64,000 nt of DNA from Ananas comosus. Its lineage: Eukaryota; Streptophyta; Magnoliopsida; Poales; Bromeliaceae. Both the position numbers and the translations under genes were made by a program. The stretch spans positions 5,469,849-5,533,848 of the forward strand of contig NC_033638.1 in the NCBI RefSeq assembly GCF_001540865.1. Direction: 5' to 3'. Under the pieces are notes generated by a model, which had not been told where the DNA came from, did no database searches, and worked only from the letters and a program-made list of their open reading frames with translations. Below, in pieces: positions 36,441-49,121 of the stretch; position 1 is the stretch's first letter, and the number at the start of each line of letters is the position of its first letter.

Positions 36441-39400
36441 ATGGCAGGGGCTGAGTGCTGTCAGAACCCGCCGGAGCTGAACGCGGCGTCCGGGCAGGGC
36501 AGCGTCGTGGAAGACCTGGGCGGCCTGAAGGCCTACACCGCCGGCTCGCCAGACTGCCCACGCGCTATCCTCCTCATCTCTGATGTCTTCGGTAATCCAT
36601 CACCACCTCAGCCATCCACAATTTTTAAACAATGCTTCACAAAATTCATAGCTAGCTGTTTTTTTTTAAAAAATAAAATAAGACCCATTACATGTGAGAC
36701 CCTAATTAGCCCTATATATAAAGATATAATAGGGCTAAATCTCTTAATCCGATTATAGTATTTTAGATGATGGTTAGGTCCATGAGTTTAAAAAAGTTAA
36801 GCGTACGTCCTAGGTTTGGAGTAGTCTTATAATGGGTAATCCTCTAGGGAGTGGGGCGTTACAATTGGTATCAGAATCAATTGTGGGAAGTGGGCGTCAC
36901 AATTGGTATTAGAATAAAATAAAATAAAGAAAACAATAAAATGTAGGTGCTTGGACTGATGGCCCGGCCTGGCTCGTGCTCGCGCCGTGCATGCGTGCGT
37001 TTAGTCGAGAGTATAACTCTCATTTTCTCCCAAGCAACTAACTTGAGGAAGAAGGAGTTTATAAATGGCAACAACGTGCCTTTAGTTTTCAATATGGGAC
37101 TAATCCTCACATGTAAAAACCTTAGTGTGGGCTTCCAGGCAAGGCCCATGGAATATAAGGCTGTCCAGGAAGCCCATGAAGTTTTAAATCACCAAAAAAC
37201 CCAATTAAAATCTAACAAAGAACCCCTCAAAATGCTGGAATTCAGCTCCTAAACCCAAAAATGCAGAATTCTAACCCAAAATTACCTCAATTTCCAGCTG
37301 GAAGAAGTGTAAGCTGAGCTTTACTCTTCCCTTCTCCTCCAATGAACCTTTAATTTCCCAAGTAGAATCTCAATTGCACTTAATTGGAGCTCCCTACTAG
37401 AAATGCTGATGCTACTGCTGCTTCTGAGTGTCCTGCTGCCAATGCCTTGCTGAGGCTGCTACTAGGCTGACTGCACTGCTGCTGCTGCTGGGGAGGCAGC
37501 CAGCTGCTGCAGCTGAGGCTGATGTTGCTGCAGCCTGCAGCAATGGCTGCTGGCTATGGCTGTGCAACCCTGCTGCTGCCCCTTGCTCCTGCACAGCAAG
37601 TGATGCTGCTGGTGCTATTGGTTGTTGCTGCCACTAACCTGTTGGTGCTGGTGCTGCCACTGCTTGTTGGCAACCAGCAAGAAGAATCCAGCAGGGATGG
37701 GGAGAGAAGAGAAGGAAAGAAATGGAGAAGAGAAAGGAGAGGAAGGAGAAGAAGAGAAGGAGAGGAATGAAGATGGAATTATTCAGCTGGTTTACAAGTG
37801 GACAAAAACCCAATTAAGGGTGGTCGGAATAGTTAAGTTGTGTCCTTGGCACTAAACACTTGTTCTGGCTGAATTATTTTCATGTTTTCGGATTCGTTTG
37901 TGGTGTCAATTTTGCGTCAAAATGATTCCAGCACATCCCGGCATTCTACTGAAGTGTCGACTAGTCGCTGAAACTGTTGTCATCCCAACAATTAAATTTT
38001 CGAAACACTACAGATATGATATAGTTTGTGAAGTCATGTAATAAAGGCGATAATATCTTCATGATTTGGTAATAAAAGATGGTTAAGATAACCATAATCT
38101 AGCTAAAGAAAGCAAGAAAATTATATGCCTTGATAGGAGGGTTGGCATGCTCTATAGTCCAGGAAATTTTAGTCAAGTTTCATTTTGATCTCAAACTTCT
38201 TTCTTTTATGTTCAAGGCCCCAAACTTTTAGAATTGTCTTATTTTAGTACTTATATTCCAAGAAAAATTATTGCATGCCCCTTGGTTCATACACATGTCC
38301 GTGCATCGAAATTCATTAGCCCTCCATTTACTTCATACTTCTTGTCTAACGGCCCAATTCCAAGATATAGGAATGACTGCAACTCAATGGTGCTAATTTG
38401 AAATATGAGATGAAAGACCAAGGGTTGATAATTGCACGGTGCATGAATGTATAGAAGCATGGGATGTGGGAAATAATCCTCTCTTGTTAAATAATATGAA
38501 ACAATCATTGCCCTCAAAAAGCTTGAGCTATCACAGAATAATATTTTTAATACTTATATTAAATATCTCTAATGATAAATGAGGACAAGAACTGAAAGTA
38601 AAACACTTTTCAAAGATAAGGATTTCAGTATATCGAACTGAAAAATTTGAGGACCAAAGTAAAAGTTGGCAAAAAGTTCAGGTAGTAGTGATGCAATCTA
38701 ACATTGAGAATAAAATTGACAGTTCTATTTCAAAATAGTTTATAGTTGGGAATGGTCTGAGTATATTTTTACCGGATAGGGGCCATTCATCTATAGTTTG
38801 TTTCATTATAATGAGATTGTCACTTTGCAATATAGGTTGGGAGGCGTAAAGGGACTTATTGGGATGTAATAGAAATAACTATATTCCCAAATCATAGGCA
38901 TCTTATTTTGCTTTGGGATGGGGGATTTTTGTCATTCTCATACCTGATCAGAATGAGAGTTCTACTGGAACATAACATTCTTAGGTTCCTTCTATTATAC
39001 TCATCTGGCCTGAGTTACTTGGCGACAATATTGCAATTTCTAATAGAAAATGCAGAGCATTCCTGGAATATTACAAATTGGAATATTTCGCTCTTCAATA
39101 GAAGCACCTGAATTGGAAGCCACTAGGAATCTTGGCTCCCTTATGTGTTTTTCATTATATGCATTGAGCATGCATTGAGCTTACATATGTTTTAGGCAAC
39201 TTAGGGTGGAGCACAAAATGCAGTTATAAAAACCTACCAACTATTGTTGATCGACCTACATACCTGGTTTGGATAATTTGGAAGGGGTAAAAAAAAATTA
39301 GACTTTCACAATAGTTTTGCGATCTGACTAGCTCTCTCTGTTCTTCAAGATTAGGAAAATTATTTTCCGAAATGCTCATACCATGTAGGATATGTTACGC

Positions 39401-40269
39401 TTAGAAAATACTGCTCTAAATAGCACAAGGATTGATTAATTATAACATAATCAAGAATATCTATTCGCAAACAAAGAAGGACACATGTAACTCTTCTAGA
39501 TTTCTTTTCTTCTTAAGTATGATATTTCAAGCGGAATATTTGGATTTATCGTAATTCTTTTTTGATAATATTGCACTCAATGCTGCTAGTGATAATCATC
39601 TTTCTTCTTGAATCCTTGATTTGTTCTTATTGTAATTATCATACTACTAGTCAACTAGCTTCTAGTGTAATATTTTTTTATTGGGGAAATTGCACTGTTA
39701 CCCCCTGAACTTTTGGCGAAGTTTCACTTTACCCCTCGAACTTCTAAAATGGACATCTAACCCCCTAAACTCTAATATTTCCTTTATGTTACCCCTTCCG
39801 TCAGTTTTCCGTCAAGCTCTGTTAATCGAAAACTGACGGAAGGGATAAGTGAAACTCGCCAAAAGTTCAGGAGGTAACAGTGCAATTTTCCCAATAAAAA
39901 AATATTACACTAGAAGCTAGTTGACTAGTAGTATAAATTATTTTAGGAGTTTCACTTAACCCCCCAGACTCCTAAAATAGACATCTAACACCTTAAACTC
40001 TAATATTTTATTCGTTTTACCCCTTCCGTCAGTTTACGGTTAACGGAGCTTGACGGAAAACTGACGGAAGGGGTAACATGAACGAAATATTAGAGTTTAG
40101 GGGGTTAGATGTCCATTTTAGAAGTTAGAGGGATAAAGTGAAACCTCGCCAAAAGTTCAGGGGGTAACAATGCAATTTACCCTTTTTTTATTGGTTTTGC
40201 AGGATATGAAGCGCCGAACTTGAGGTTAGTTGGCTATTCCATATTTTTTCTTGAATCACCTTTTCTCCT

Positions 40270-40306
<37 letters not shown>

Positions 40307-41634
40307 TTTTTATGATCCAATAATTATTATTTTATATTCTTTAGCAAGATCCTAGGTGTCACTAATAACACCACTACTAAATATTTATCTGGAATCCTTG
40401 TCACACTACAACTATTATGTTTAGCATTTTTCTGCAAATCTGCAGATGCATGTCATGTCATTTTAATTTCATTCTGAAATATACATTTTCCTGTAATTAC
40501 ATTCAGAAATGTTTTGCATTGAGGTTTTATTTAAGGTCTATAAACTTAAAAATCCACTAGTCGAAATTAATTTGCCAATTGCCATGTTATTTTTAAAGGA
40601 GGTTAGCGGACAAGGTGGCTGCAGCTGGATTCTATGTCGTAGTTTCTGATTTTTTTCATGGAGATCCGTACGTACTTGATAGTAATCCTCCGCGACCCGT
40701 AGCAGAATGGGTGCAAAATCATGGAACGGTATGTCCTACTGGCTTGTTCCATGTTGATCTATTATTTACTTGAGATTTTCTAGAAATTCCTTGTTTGACA
40801 TACTTTATCAAGAATAGGCCAATAAATTGTTTTTAAAATTTGATATCATGCTTTTGCATTTCTTGACAGTTATTTATCTTTTTCTAGACCTTCTAAATCA
40901 CTTTTTTCGACAATAAGCAGCCAAATTTGCAAATTTTGACATAAATATACATGTCTATTTCTTCTGCTATCGGTTATTCATATTTCTGAAACTTTTCTTT
41001 ACGAGTAGCTTTCGATTCTCGCAATATTTGCCTTCTTCAAACTTTCCTCCTGAGTAGCAATTCACCTTTTTTTCTCAAATAATTTTGTGCTCCACTAATG
41101 CGTCGAATGTTTCTCATGGACTTCTCTCTCTATGCTGGTCTAAGCTTTCAATCATTACTCACTTTTTGACTCTGCACCATAAATTACTTGTAGGATAAAG
41201 GTTTTGAAGATGCAAAAGGGGTAATTGAAGCGCTGAAAAACAAAGGCATATCTTCAATAGGAGCTGCTGGCTTTTGTTGGGGTGGTATGTTTCATATCCT
41301 CTCTGCACATATCATGTTTCTGAGGGCTAAAGACATCTATTTGCCTTAGCATAGACTAGAGCGTACGTCTATTTTCGAAGTGCCTAAGATCAATCATTTT
41401 GATGTTCCCAGCCAAGGTTGTTGTACAACTTGCAATGTCTGACTACATTAAAGCGGCTGTCATGTTACATCCATCGCCTATCACAGTTGATGAAATCAAA
41501 GGTATGCTTTTTGTTGGATTGTACATTTCTTTCTTACTAATTGGATTCATAATGCAACCAATACCTGAGTTGCTCTCTCGGTTATGGCGACTCTTGGCTA
41601 TCGTTGAATGTGCAACTATTCCCACTTGCAACAC

Positions 41635-41715
<81 letters not shown>

Positions 41716-44316
41716 TGATTCTATTATATTTGTAGCTACAGATATGCACATAGGTGTTATCCATGTAAACATCAGCACAATGTGCTCTTGCGAATTTCGC
41801 ACTGTAAGGGTTGATGCCACTTCAATCTCCTTAACAAGACTAATAGTTGACTTGCACTTAAGACCTATCAATGTCGTTGTCGGGGCTGCACTTGAGCACT
41901 TATGACCTTTCGGTGTCAATACATATTCTTAGTGATCAATCGAATTGTCGTTGGACTTGAATCTACAGAGAAACTCTATTCAATTATAATAAACCAATAA
42001 GAAAAATCTAAGTAGAACATAAGGGATTCCATTGCTTTGAAGAGCATATCGACTAGTCCTTTCTTTCCTATCAAAGAGTGGACACATTTAGCTAGTCTAT
42101 TTCTCTCTTCAGTAGGAAAAACACTAAAGGTCTTTGTCTGTCGAGAGAGATATCCTACAATGTAGTTCACGACCATACAAAAGACTAATTACACAGCACA
42201 AATCTTTATAGGACTGACCTTCCAAGTCATTAACAAATGAGTCATCTTGTTTTGCACATTCATCTCTCATTTGGGTGAGCAAATGAGCTGACTTCCTCAC
42301 AATTAGTACATCAGCTTAATTTTCTCTTTGAAGTACTGAAGCCTTTATTTTAAGAGTCTAACCTACAATGCCTCTGCATCTCCACTTAGTATTTTCATAT
42401 TGGAGCCTTTGAAACACATGCTACCTTTTCATTTTTAAGGATGCTGCCTTTGAGAATTTGTGTGTTCTTCTTTAAAGTACCTCTGGCTTTTAGTTCAATC
42501 AACTTTAGGAGATAAGTTGTTTTTTAGCCTTGTAATATGTTGCATTCCTGTTAACAAGAGCAAAGACTATTTCAAAACTTTGGAGACTACACGGGCTATT
42601 TCAAAAATTCAACAGCATCTTGTGAGTCTGTCATGCATTCTGTGAAAATTCTATATCTTATTTGAAGAACAAATTTATCCCACTTATCTAATCAATGAAG
42701 ATTAGATAAATCTTTTCTTCTTCTTTTTTTTAAGTTAGATCTATTATCAAACTAGTTCATGTATTGCACAACCAGCGTGCATATTTGTTAGAGGAAATAG
42801 TATGACTTTGTTGGAAATGTTTTTTAGGTTTCTGAATGCAGAAGCTTTCTAATGTGAAGTGGTAATTGAAACTGTAATTACTTTTCAGAGGTTAAATGCC
42901 CCATTTCCATACTTGGAGCTGAGGTTGACCGTGCCAGTCCGCCTGAAGTGGTGAAACAATTTGAGGAGATTCTATCTGCCAAATCTGAGGTAAGTGACAT
43001 GCTAAGAACATGATCTGGGCACTTTTGGTATTTTTTTCGGCATGTTGCTACTTCAGTTTGTTTTTGTAGTCTTGTGTTTACTATTCACATCAACTGTGCT
43101 TTCTACATAAAGAAGAAGAAATCGAAAATATAGTATTATAATTTTCTGTAAAAGAAGTAAGAGCCTGCAAACACCACTACAACAAAATTTCTACAGAAAG
43201 TGCATTTGAATGCGCTTTAATTCGCAAATAGCTTGAGAAGAAAATCATAAACAATGCTACATAAGTTGTACGAAAATCTGCTTTTCAATTTTGTCCTAGC
43301 ATATCATGATTATGCACTTTTGGATGTTTACTATAATATAATAACAATAATTTATTTTTGAAATGATCATGTGCATGCATTAATTTGTACAACCATGAAT
43401 TGCCATGCTATTTGTGCTAAGCTTACACTGGTATGCTTGTAACAGGCCTAAACAGTATCAGTAGGATGACCAAAATCCTTTACTTTTAAAATCAATATGC
43501 TGGAATTCGAACTCTTTTTTTTTTTTTTTTCCTTTTCATTCATACAATTGATGGACTGTGGGTTTAATTTAAGGAAATTCGAAGAAATCAGCTATAGGTA
43601 GATCTTCTTTCATGCATTTGCATTAGTAATTTTATGAAATAATGGTTTTTTTGGCAATTTTTTCTTTTTCTGAAGCTTTAACCTTCAATATTATTGCATC
43701 CTAGCCAATTTCACGAAGATTGCCAAATTTGTGATCAATTCCAATATTTCGGTGCAGAACATATATGAAAATAAATTTGCCATTTGGAGTAGATTCTGAT
43801 AAGAAAAAATTGCAAAAAAATAAAAAATCTTGCGCCAAGGTACTTGGCACAGCGGACCTACCCTTTGCCTGTACAATTTGTCCCCAACACATATTATTAC
43901 TCCATGGCAAGCATAACACTACCGTAGTCACGATTCACAATGCTCGATCTTTTCCTGAATAATATTGTGAAATACTTTATGAGCTTCTGATTGCCCAAAA
44001 TTTTCGCCAGATCATTTTATGGTTTGTGAGTTTGCAAGAAATAGCAGGTCAAGCTGATGTGTCGAAACAAATATCTAACATATGATTAATTAGAAAATTG
44101 CCCACAGTTATGTTCTTCTATTATAGTCATTTTTACTATATCGAACTTAGCAGCTACTGTTCTGTTCTTGAGCAGGTGAGTAGCTTCGTAAAGATCTTTC
44201 CTGGGACTACGCATGGATGGACCGTGAGATACGATGTTAATGACGAGCCAGCTGTAAAGAAAGCGGAGGAAGCTCACAATGACATGCTAGAGTGGTTTGT
44301 CAAGCATGTTAACTAA
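36441..44316 (+). CDS. Dienelactone hydrolase family protein (seven exons)
   Basis: Exons: 36441-36591, 40203-40224, 40599-40728, 41194-41284, 41412-41501, 42889-42989, 44176-44316. The sum is 726 nt, 241 residues plus stop, the usual length for this plant family (often labelled endo-1,3;1,4-beta-D-glucanase). All introns are GT-AG. The start [14 protein letters not shown] matches the family N-terminus. The alpha/beta-hydrolase triad is present: Cys129 in GAAGFCWGA, Asp175 in [11 protein letters not shown], and His208 in [10 protein letters not shown]. No signal peptide is apparent, so it is probably cytosolic. The exon 3 acceptor was placed at 40598 because it gives NLRRLADKV, matching the family, rather than the NLRLADKV given by the acceptor 3 bp downstream. 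Exon 2 is only 22 nt. Reaction and substrate are unproven; the family hydrolyses esters/lactones in bacteria, and the plant glucanase label is doubtful. It lies between transposons with no gene partner. Confidence 0.93.
36693..36863 (+). mobile_element. Short LTR with adjoining tRNA-Met primer site
   Basis: Runs from tgtgagaccctaattagccc to ggggcgttaca, followed after two bases by tggtatcaga (36866-36875), the complement of the initiator-tRNA 3' end used as primer site by many plant LTR elements. A second, degraded version of the junction (gggcgtcacaattggtatta) follows at ~36889. No gag/pol follows. Confidence 0.6.
36940..38012 (+). mobile_element. LTR remnant, 3' part related to the solo LTRs
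   Basis: The final ~120 bp (37895-38012: gtcaattttgcgtcaaaatg, cccggcattctactgaagtg, ending cactaca) match the 3' ends of the LTRs at 14101-16041 and 52217-54631. The left boundary is not defined. The low-complexity ctg-rich block at 37400-37680 belongs to it. Confidence 0.5.
39641..40182. mobile_element. Foldback/TIR element cluster in intron 1
   Basis: Two related palindromic elements lie head to tail. The first, 39683-39892, starts ggggaaattgcactgttacc and ends with its inverted complement. Its immediate 45-bp left flank (atactactagtcaactagct...) also reappears inverted on its right side (39893-39936), so the palindrome extends beyond the element. The second, ~39940-40182, has the same accccttccgtcagtt core and ends ggtaacaatgcaatttaccc, but lacks its outer left end. 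The cluster ends ~20 bp before the acceptor of the 22-nt exon 2. Confidence 0.8.
41638..41709. repeat. (TA)n microsatellite in intron 5
   Basis: A 72-bp uninterrupted TA run inside intron 5 (41502-42888). Long TA-repeat reading frames on both strands here are not genes. Confidence 0.95.
42990..44175 (+). other. Intron 6 of the hydrolase gene
   Basis: 1,186 bp between GAG|gtaagtg and gagcag|GTG. At 43178 a cactacaacaaaatttctac phrase resembles a CACTA transposon terminus, the same word that opens the sequence at 56367; no second terminus is visible. Confidence 0.7.
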
Positions 44317-45333
44317 GAAATAGCTCGAGTGGACATGATATATTATCAAATGAGGTCTTGCATGTGGCATGAGAATAATAGTACTTGATCAATGTTTCTA
44401 AGGCTACTAGTAAATATTTGTGATCCAATGCCTTCTATATATATGTAATGTTTGATGATTGTAATTCATCTATAGGTATTCGGTCTACAGCATATTATAA
44501 TTTACTTGTTATCCTTAGAGTAATGTTTGATTGTAAGTCATCTATAGGTATTCGGTCTACAGCATATTATAATTTACTTGTTATCTCTATGTACCTGAAG
44601 GCCTTACTGTGATGCTTTAAANCAAAAGATGAAGTTAAGATCACTCAAAACCCAGCAAAAGCTCAGCTAACTGGATTAAGCAAGGTAAATTCCATCTAAT
44701 CCAAGAATTGCAAAATCCAACATCGTTCACCATTTCAACAATTAATCAAAACTTACCAGGTCATTTGCTGAATTGAAGCACTCCCCAAGTTTAACTCTTC
44801 ACAAAGAATCCAAGCAACCAATTTGAAGTTCGAAATCTCTCAAAATTTCATCTTGAACTCGGTTACAAGTTGCTGAATCTGTTGCTGTAGTTGGTGCTGG
44901 TAGTAGCTCCTGGGACTGCTACTACTCTTATTGCTGCTACCAGCAGAGTAGGAGGAGAAAAAGAAGATGATGTTGGTGGCGATAAAGTTGTGGACTTCCT
45001 AGTGCTACTACTAGACCCTTTTGCTGCTGTCATAAATGTAAAATCCATTAATTGATTGAGTGGTAGTAAAGCAGCCAGCTTCTACTTCTTCTGCTACCAC
45101 CTACAGCTGCTACCCTAGCAAATCCTTTACCATCTACACTGTGGTTTAAATATTAAATTTGTTAATGAATTGAAAAATTTACCAGTGCAAGGTTTACTAG
45201 TTTTCACTAATGGTTTAATAATTATTATGACTGCTTCATCCAAGTTTTCATCGGACTGGATTAAGAATTGATTTATGATCTAACTAGAAAAATTTATCTA
45301 ATATTTATTTGAGCAGAAAAATAGATAATTATG
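44317..45333. other. 3' flank of the hydrolase gene with a small duplication and LTR debris
   Basis: A ~65-bp block (catctataggtattcggtct ... tttacttgttatc) is repeated at 44468-44515 and 44537-44585, just before the N at 44622. The region 44640-45120 resembles the interior of the chromovirus LTRs (aaaacttaccaggtcatttg and ctgctgctac-rich text). No gene seen. Confidence 0.45.
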
Positions 45334-46227
45334 TGTTAGTAACCGAATTTCCCGACCTTTGACCCGGTCAAAGATCCTCCTCGGGGAGCGCATAGGGGTG
45401 AGGAACGGCTGCGGATGGTGACCTTCGAAGTTTGCGCCCTTCGACAGATCAAGCGATTCGGCTAATGAGGGATCGGATCAGCCAGGTTCGAAAACCTTTA
45501 CCGTAGAATCGGTTCGGCTGGATGAGCCGAATGTATGAACTGTGCAGGGGTCAATGTTGGCAGAAGAGCCGAATGGAAGAAGTACACAGTAACTGGTCGG
45601 CTGAAAGAGCCGAATAAGTAAAATACACAATGACTGGTCGGCTGAAAGAGCCGAATGCCTAAATATATATATATATTAATTAAACAGAGTGTGCCCAAAG
45701 GGCATACAGACTCTACAAATATATTTTACAACAGAGTGATGCCCATGGGGTAGACAGACTCTGCAAATGTAGTCTACAACGGAGTGATGCCCGTGGGGCA
45801 GACAGACTTCAGGGTTCTACTTAGCGAACTACTCTTAGGAAAGCAGTAAATGTGGAAAAGAAAAAGATTACATTTAGACTACTCCTAGAAAAGCGATAAA
45901 ATGCAGAGAAAATAAGGGTGGTCTTCTCGTTCAGGATGGAGAAAGACCTTTTTTACAGGCTTTGAAGTTACTATTTATAGTGATGTCTTCTCAGCCCACA
46001 TTATTGGTCGGTTGAAAGTAGTGAAGGGAGTGGTTGTAACCATGATCGTGGAAGTTACGCCCACTCCTCATAGAAGTTACGCTCCATCGTGAAAGTTATG
46101 CCCACTTCTCAACCGTTCCTGCCTAAAACCTTCAGGCGCCTTATTGCCGACTCCTGGTGTACCACGTGTCCTTATTGGCTCATACGTGGATTAGATCGGC
46201 ATGTTAATTTCAATTTTGGCATCAACA
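45334..46227 (-). repeat. 3' LTR of the gag-only retrotransposon
   Basis: Plus-strand start tgttagtaaccgaatttccc, end tttggcatcaaca. It aligns along its length with 49122-50041 but is clearly diverged, most of all at the plus-strand left terminus. It contains repeated tcggctgaaagagccgaa hairpins. Confidence 0.85.
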
Positions 46228-46241
46228 ATGCCCCCCAATAG
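46228..46241 (-). other. Polypurine tract
   Basis: Minus strand ctattggggggcat lies immediately upstream of the 3' LTR, the position where plus-strand DNA synthesis is primed in LTR elements. Confidence 0.6.
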
Positions 46242-46448
46242 TCTTTCGAATGAACATTCGGATGACTATTGGTGCCAAATCGACTGCTCAAATGACATAG
46301 CAGAGACTCAAGCTTTTGTTTCGCTTGTCTTGGTCGGCTTAAAGAAAACGGCTCTTTATCGTCCCAGCTGTATATACCTCGGCTTCATCAGCCGATTTTT
46401 TACTTTTACTTGATTGGTTCGGCTCTTCTTGAACCGAATGTTCTTCTA

Positions 46449-47675
46449 TCAAGGATTTCTCCTTGAAGAAAATGGCTCTTTACCAGCCGCATATAACTCG
46501 GCTTCATCAGCTGATTTTTCACTTTCACTCGATTGGCTCGGCTCTTCTTGAACCGACTGTTCTTCTATCAAGGATTTCTCTTTGCCTTTGCTTTGCATTT
46601 TATATCGGCTCCATTGCAGCCGATTGTCCTCACTTTTCTTCTGAAATTGCTCATATTGGGCAACTCGAACACCTAGATCAAATAGGTTAGAAAAATATTT
46701 ATCTTCAAAATGGTCTTTTATCTTAAAATGCAGACTATTTAACGCCATTTTTGCGAACTCTGATTCCGGCATTCTCATAAAGCACCGGGTTTTGGCTATT
46801 TTGAAACGGTTCAAATACTCTTCGACCGTTTCACCTGACATTTGTCGGTATAAAGCTAAGTCGGTGACCGATAATTGTGGCTCCGACCTATAGAATCACT
46901 CATGAAATTTTCTTTCCAGTTTGTCCCAATCTTGGACAGAATTGGATGATAAACTTGTATACCAAGTAAATGCCGTTTTAGTTAACGACATGTTAAATAA
47001 TCGAAGTTTCAAAAATGAGTCAGCGGCCGCTTCTCTACATTGGGCCGTGAACCGGGCTACGTGCTCGACCGTATTCTCGGTCTCATCGCCCGAGAACTTG
47101 TCGAACTTCGGCATTTTCTAGTTTGCCAGATACGGATGTTCTGCGTCTATGCTCGCGGGATAAGGGGAACGAAATACAGGCCGCACTGCCGTCTTTGCGC
47201 CAATTCCAAAAATATTTCGGATGGCTTCTTCAATTTGTGCGTATATTTCATTATTGTTCCCCTGCAAAGGAATCTGTGCTTGTGCTGCATTCGGTCCTTG
47301 TAATGGTCCGAAGTTTTGTACTGTGGGATTTGCTCCTTGAATATTTGGAGCCTGCCCCCTAGCTCTAGCCCCTACATTTTGGGACTGGTATGTTGCCATC
47401 GGCGGAGCTGGTGGCAATCCCCATGTAATTTCCGGCTGTTGACCGGTATTGACGACGGCCGGTCTGTAAGCCGCTTGGAATGGTGCCCCCTGGTATTAGG
47501 GCTGTCCATTTACCGGTATTGCAGGATTTTGCAATACTGGTGTCATCATAGGCCCTTATAAGCCTGTCATTAGTTGCTCATTTCGATTCAATAATTGCCC
47601 TATTCGTGCAATATTTTCATTATAGGCCGTGATGGCGGCCAGCACCGCGTCTAGTCGAGCGGTACTTTGATGGAT
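46449..47675 (-). pseudogene. Gag of LTR retrotransposon, second copy (broken)
   Basis: Minus strand. The retrotransposon Gag domain is recognisable (RLFNMSLTKTAFTWYTSL, SGETVEEYLNRFKIAKTRC, FDLGVRVAQYEQF). At least four in-frame stops, visible by comparison with the copy at 47677-49060, are transitions (two CAA to TAA, TGG to TAG, CGA to TGA). The tail is Glu/Ser-rich and ends EPFSSRRNP; no zinc knuckle or protease follows. The 5' end is cut by the N at 47676. Confidence 0.85.
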
Positions 47676-47676
47676 N

Positions 47677-49060
47677 CTTCATCAGCTGATTTTTCACTTT
47701 CACTCGATTGGCTCGGCTCTTCTTGAACCGACTGTTCTTCTATCAAGGATTTCTCTTTGCCTTTGCTTTGCATTTTATATCGGCTCCATTGCAGCCGATT
47801 GTCCTCACTTTTCTTCTGAAATTGCTCATATTGGGCAACTCGAACACCTAGATCAAATAGGTTAGAAAAATACTTATCTTCAAAATGGTCTTTTATCTTA
47901 AAATGCAGACTATTTAACGCCATTTTGGCGAACTCTGATTCCGGCATTCTCATAAAGCACCGGGTTTTGGCTATTTTGAAACGGTTCAAATACTCTTCGA
48001 CCGTTTCACCCGACATTTGTCGGTATAAAGCCAAGTCGGCGACCGATAATTGTGGCTCCGACCTATAGAATCTCTCATGAAATTTTCTTTCTAATTCGTC
48101 CCAATCTTGGACGGAATTGGCTGATAAACTTGTATACTAAGTAAACGCCGTTTTAGTTAACGACGTGTTAAACAATCTTAATTTTAAAAATGGATCTGTC
48201 GCGGCTTCCCTGCACTGTGCGGTGAACCGTGCCACATGTTCGACCGTGTTTTCGGTCTCATCCCTAGAAAATTTATCAAACTTCGGCATTTTCCAGTTTG
48301 CCGGGTATGGATGCTCTGTGTCTATATTTACAGGATAAGGTGATCTAAATATAAGCCGCATTGCCGGCCTTGCGCCTACTCCAAAAGTATTTCGGGTGGT
48401 TTCTTCGATTTGCGCATATATTTTATTATTGTTTCCCTGCAAAAGAACTTGTTCTTGTACTTCATTCGGTCATTGTAATGGTCTGAAATTTTGTACTATG
48501 GGATTTGCTCCTTGAATATTTAGAGCTTGCCCCCCAGCTCTAGCCCCTACATTTTGGGGCCGGTATGTTGCCATCGGCGGAGGTGGTGGCAATCCCCATG
48601 CAATTTCCGGCTGTTGACCGGTATTGACGACGACCGGTTTGTAAGCCGCTTGGAATGGTGCCCCCTGGTATTGGGGCTGTCCATTTACCGGTATCGCAGG
48701 ATTTTGCAATACTGGTGTCATCATAGGCCCTTGTAAGTCTGTCATTGGTTGCTCATTTTGAGTTAATAATTGTCCTATTCGTGCAATATTTTTATTATAG
48801 GCCGTGATGGCGGCCAGCACCGCGTCTAGTCGAGCGGTACTTTGATGGATATTTTGATCTAAAGTTTGTAGGACTCGGCTCATCTGGCCGAGCGCCTGAG
48901 TTAGACACGGCTCTTGATGAGCCGACTGTCCACTAGTTTCTCCTTCAACTGGCAAAACTGCTTGACATTCGCCAGCATTGTCTGAATCACTAGGTTGATC
49001 ACTCCCAGAATTTCTAGGAACAACCCTATTGCGCAAATTCATGGCATTATCATCAGCCAT
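47677..49060 (-). pseudogene. Gag of LTR retrotransposon, first copy (broken)
   Basis: It begins MADDNAMNLRNRVVPRN at 49060, shortly after the primer site. It has a Pro/Gln-rich N-terminal region, then the same Gag domain. In-frame stops fall after VQNFRPLQ (GGA to TGA) and after LTKTAFT (TGG to TAG). It ends abruptly at the N at 47676 near ...SEKSADE. It would not make full-length Gag. Confidence 0.85.
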
Positions 49061-49095
49061 AATTTCAATAAAAATGTGAATTTATCTAAAATCGA

Positions 49096-49113
49096 GTCCC
49101 ACTAGGCGTGCCA
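49096..49113 (-). other. Primer-binding-site-like sequence
   Basis: Minus strand tggcacgcctagtgggac begins 8 nt from the 5' LTR edge. The 'TGGCACGCC.AGTGGGAC' form resembles sequences at this position in other plant gypsy elements; the matching tRNA was not identified. Confidence 0.5.
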
Positions 49114-49121
49114 AAAATTAT

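Larger units (their letters stand above)
36592..40202 (+). other. Intron 1 of the hydrolase gene (3.6 kb), transposon-filled
   Basis: The donor follows GATGTCTTCG and the acceptor is ttttgcag. It contains an LTR with primer site, a second LTR 3' portion, a Gln/Cys-codon-like ctgctgctg block (37400-37680) and a foldback cluster (39641-40182), each listed separately. About 38013-39640 holds ordinary AT-rich sequence with no frame of interest. Confidence 0.85.

Noticed and set aside
37412..37855. A Gln/Cys/Ala-rich protein gene in intron 1
   Set aside because: The ctgctgctg composition gives open frames on both strands; the region ends in an LTR 3' terminus.
41399..41919. Open frames of 168 and 158 residues across the TA repeat
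   Set aside because: They read through intron 5 and a (TA)n run (YIYIYI); the real coding part is only exon 5 of the hydrolase gene.
43178..43260. A complete CACTA element in intron 6
   Set aside because: Only a terminus-like word is present; no inverted partner or target duplication found.
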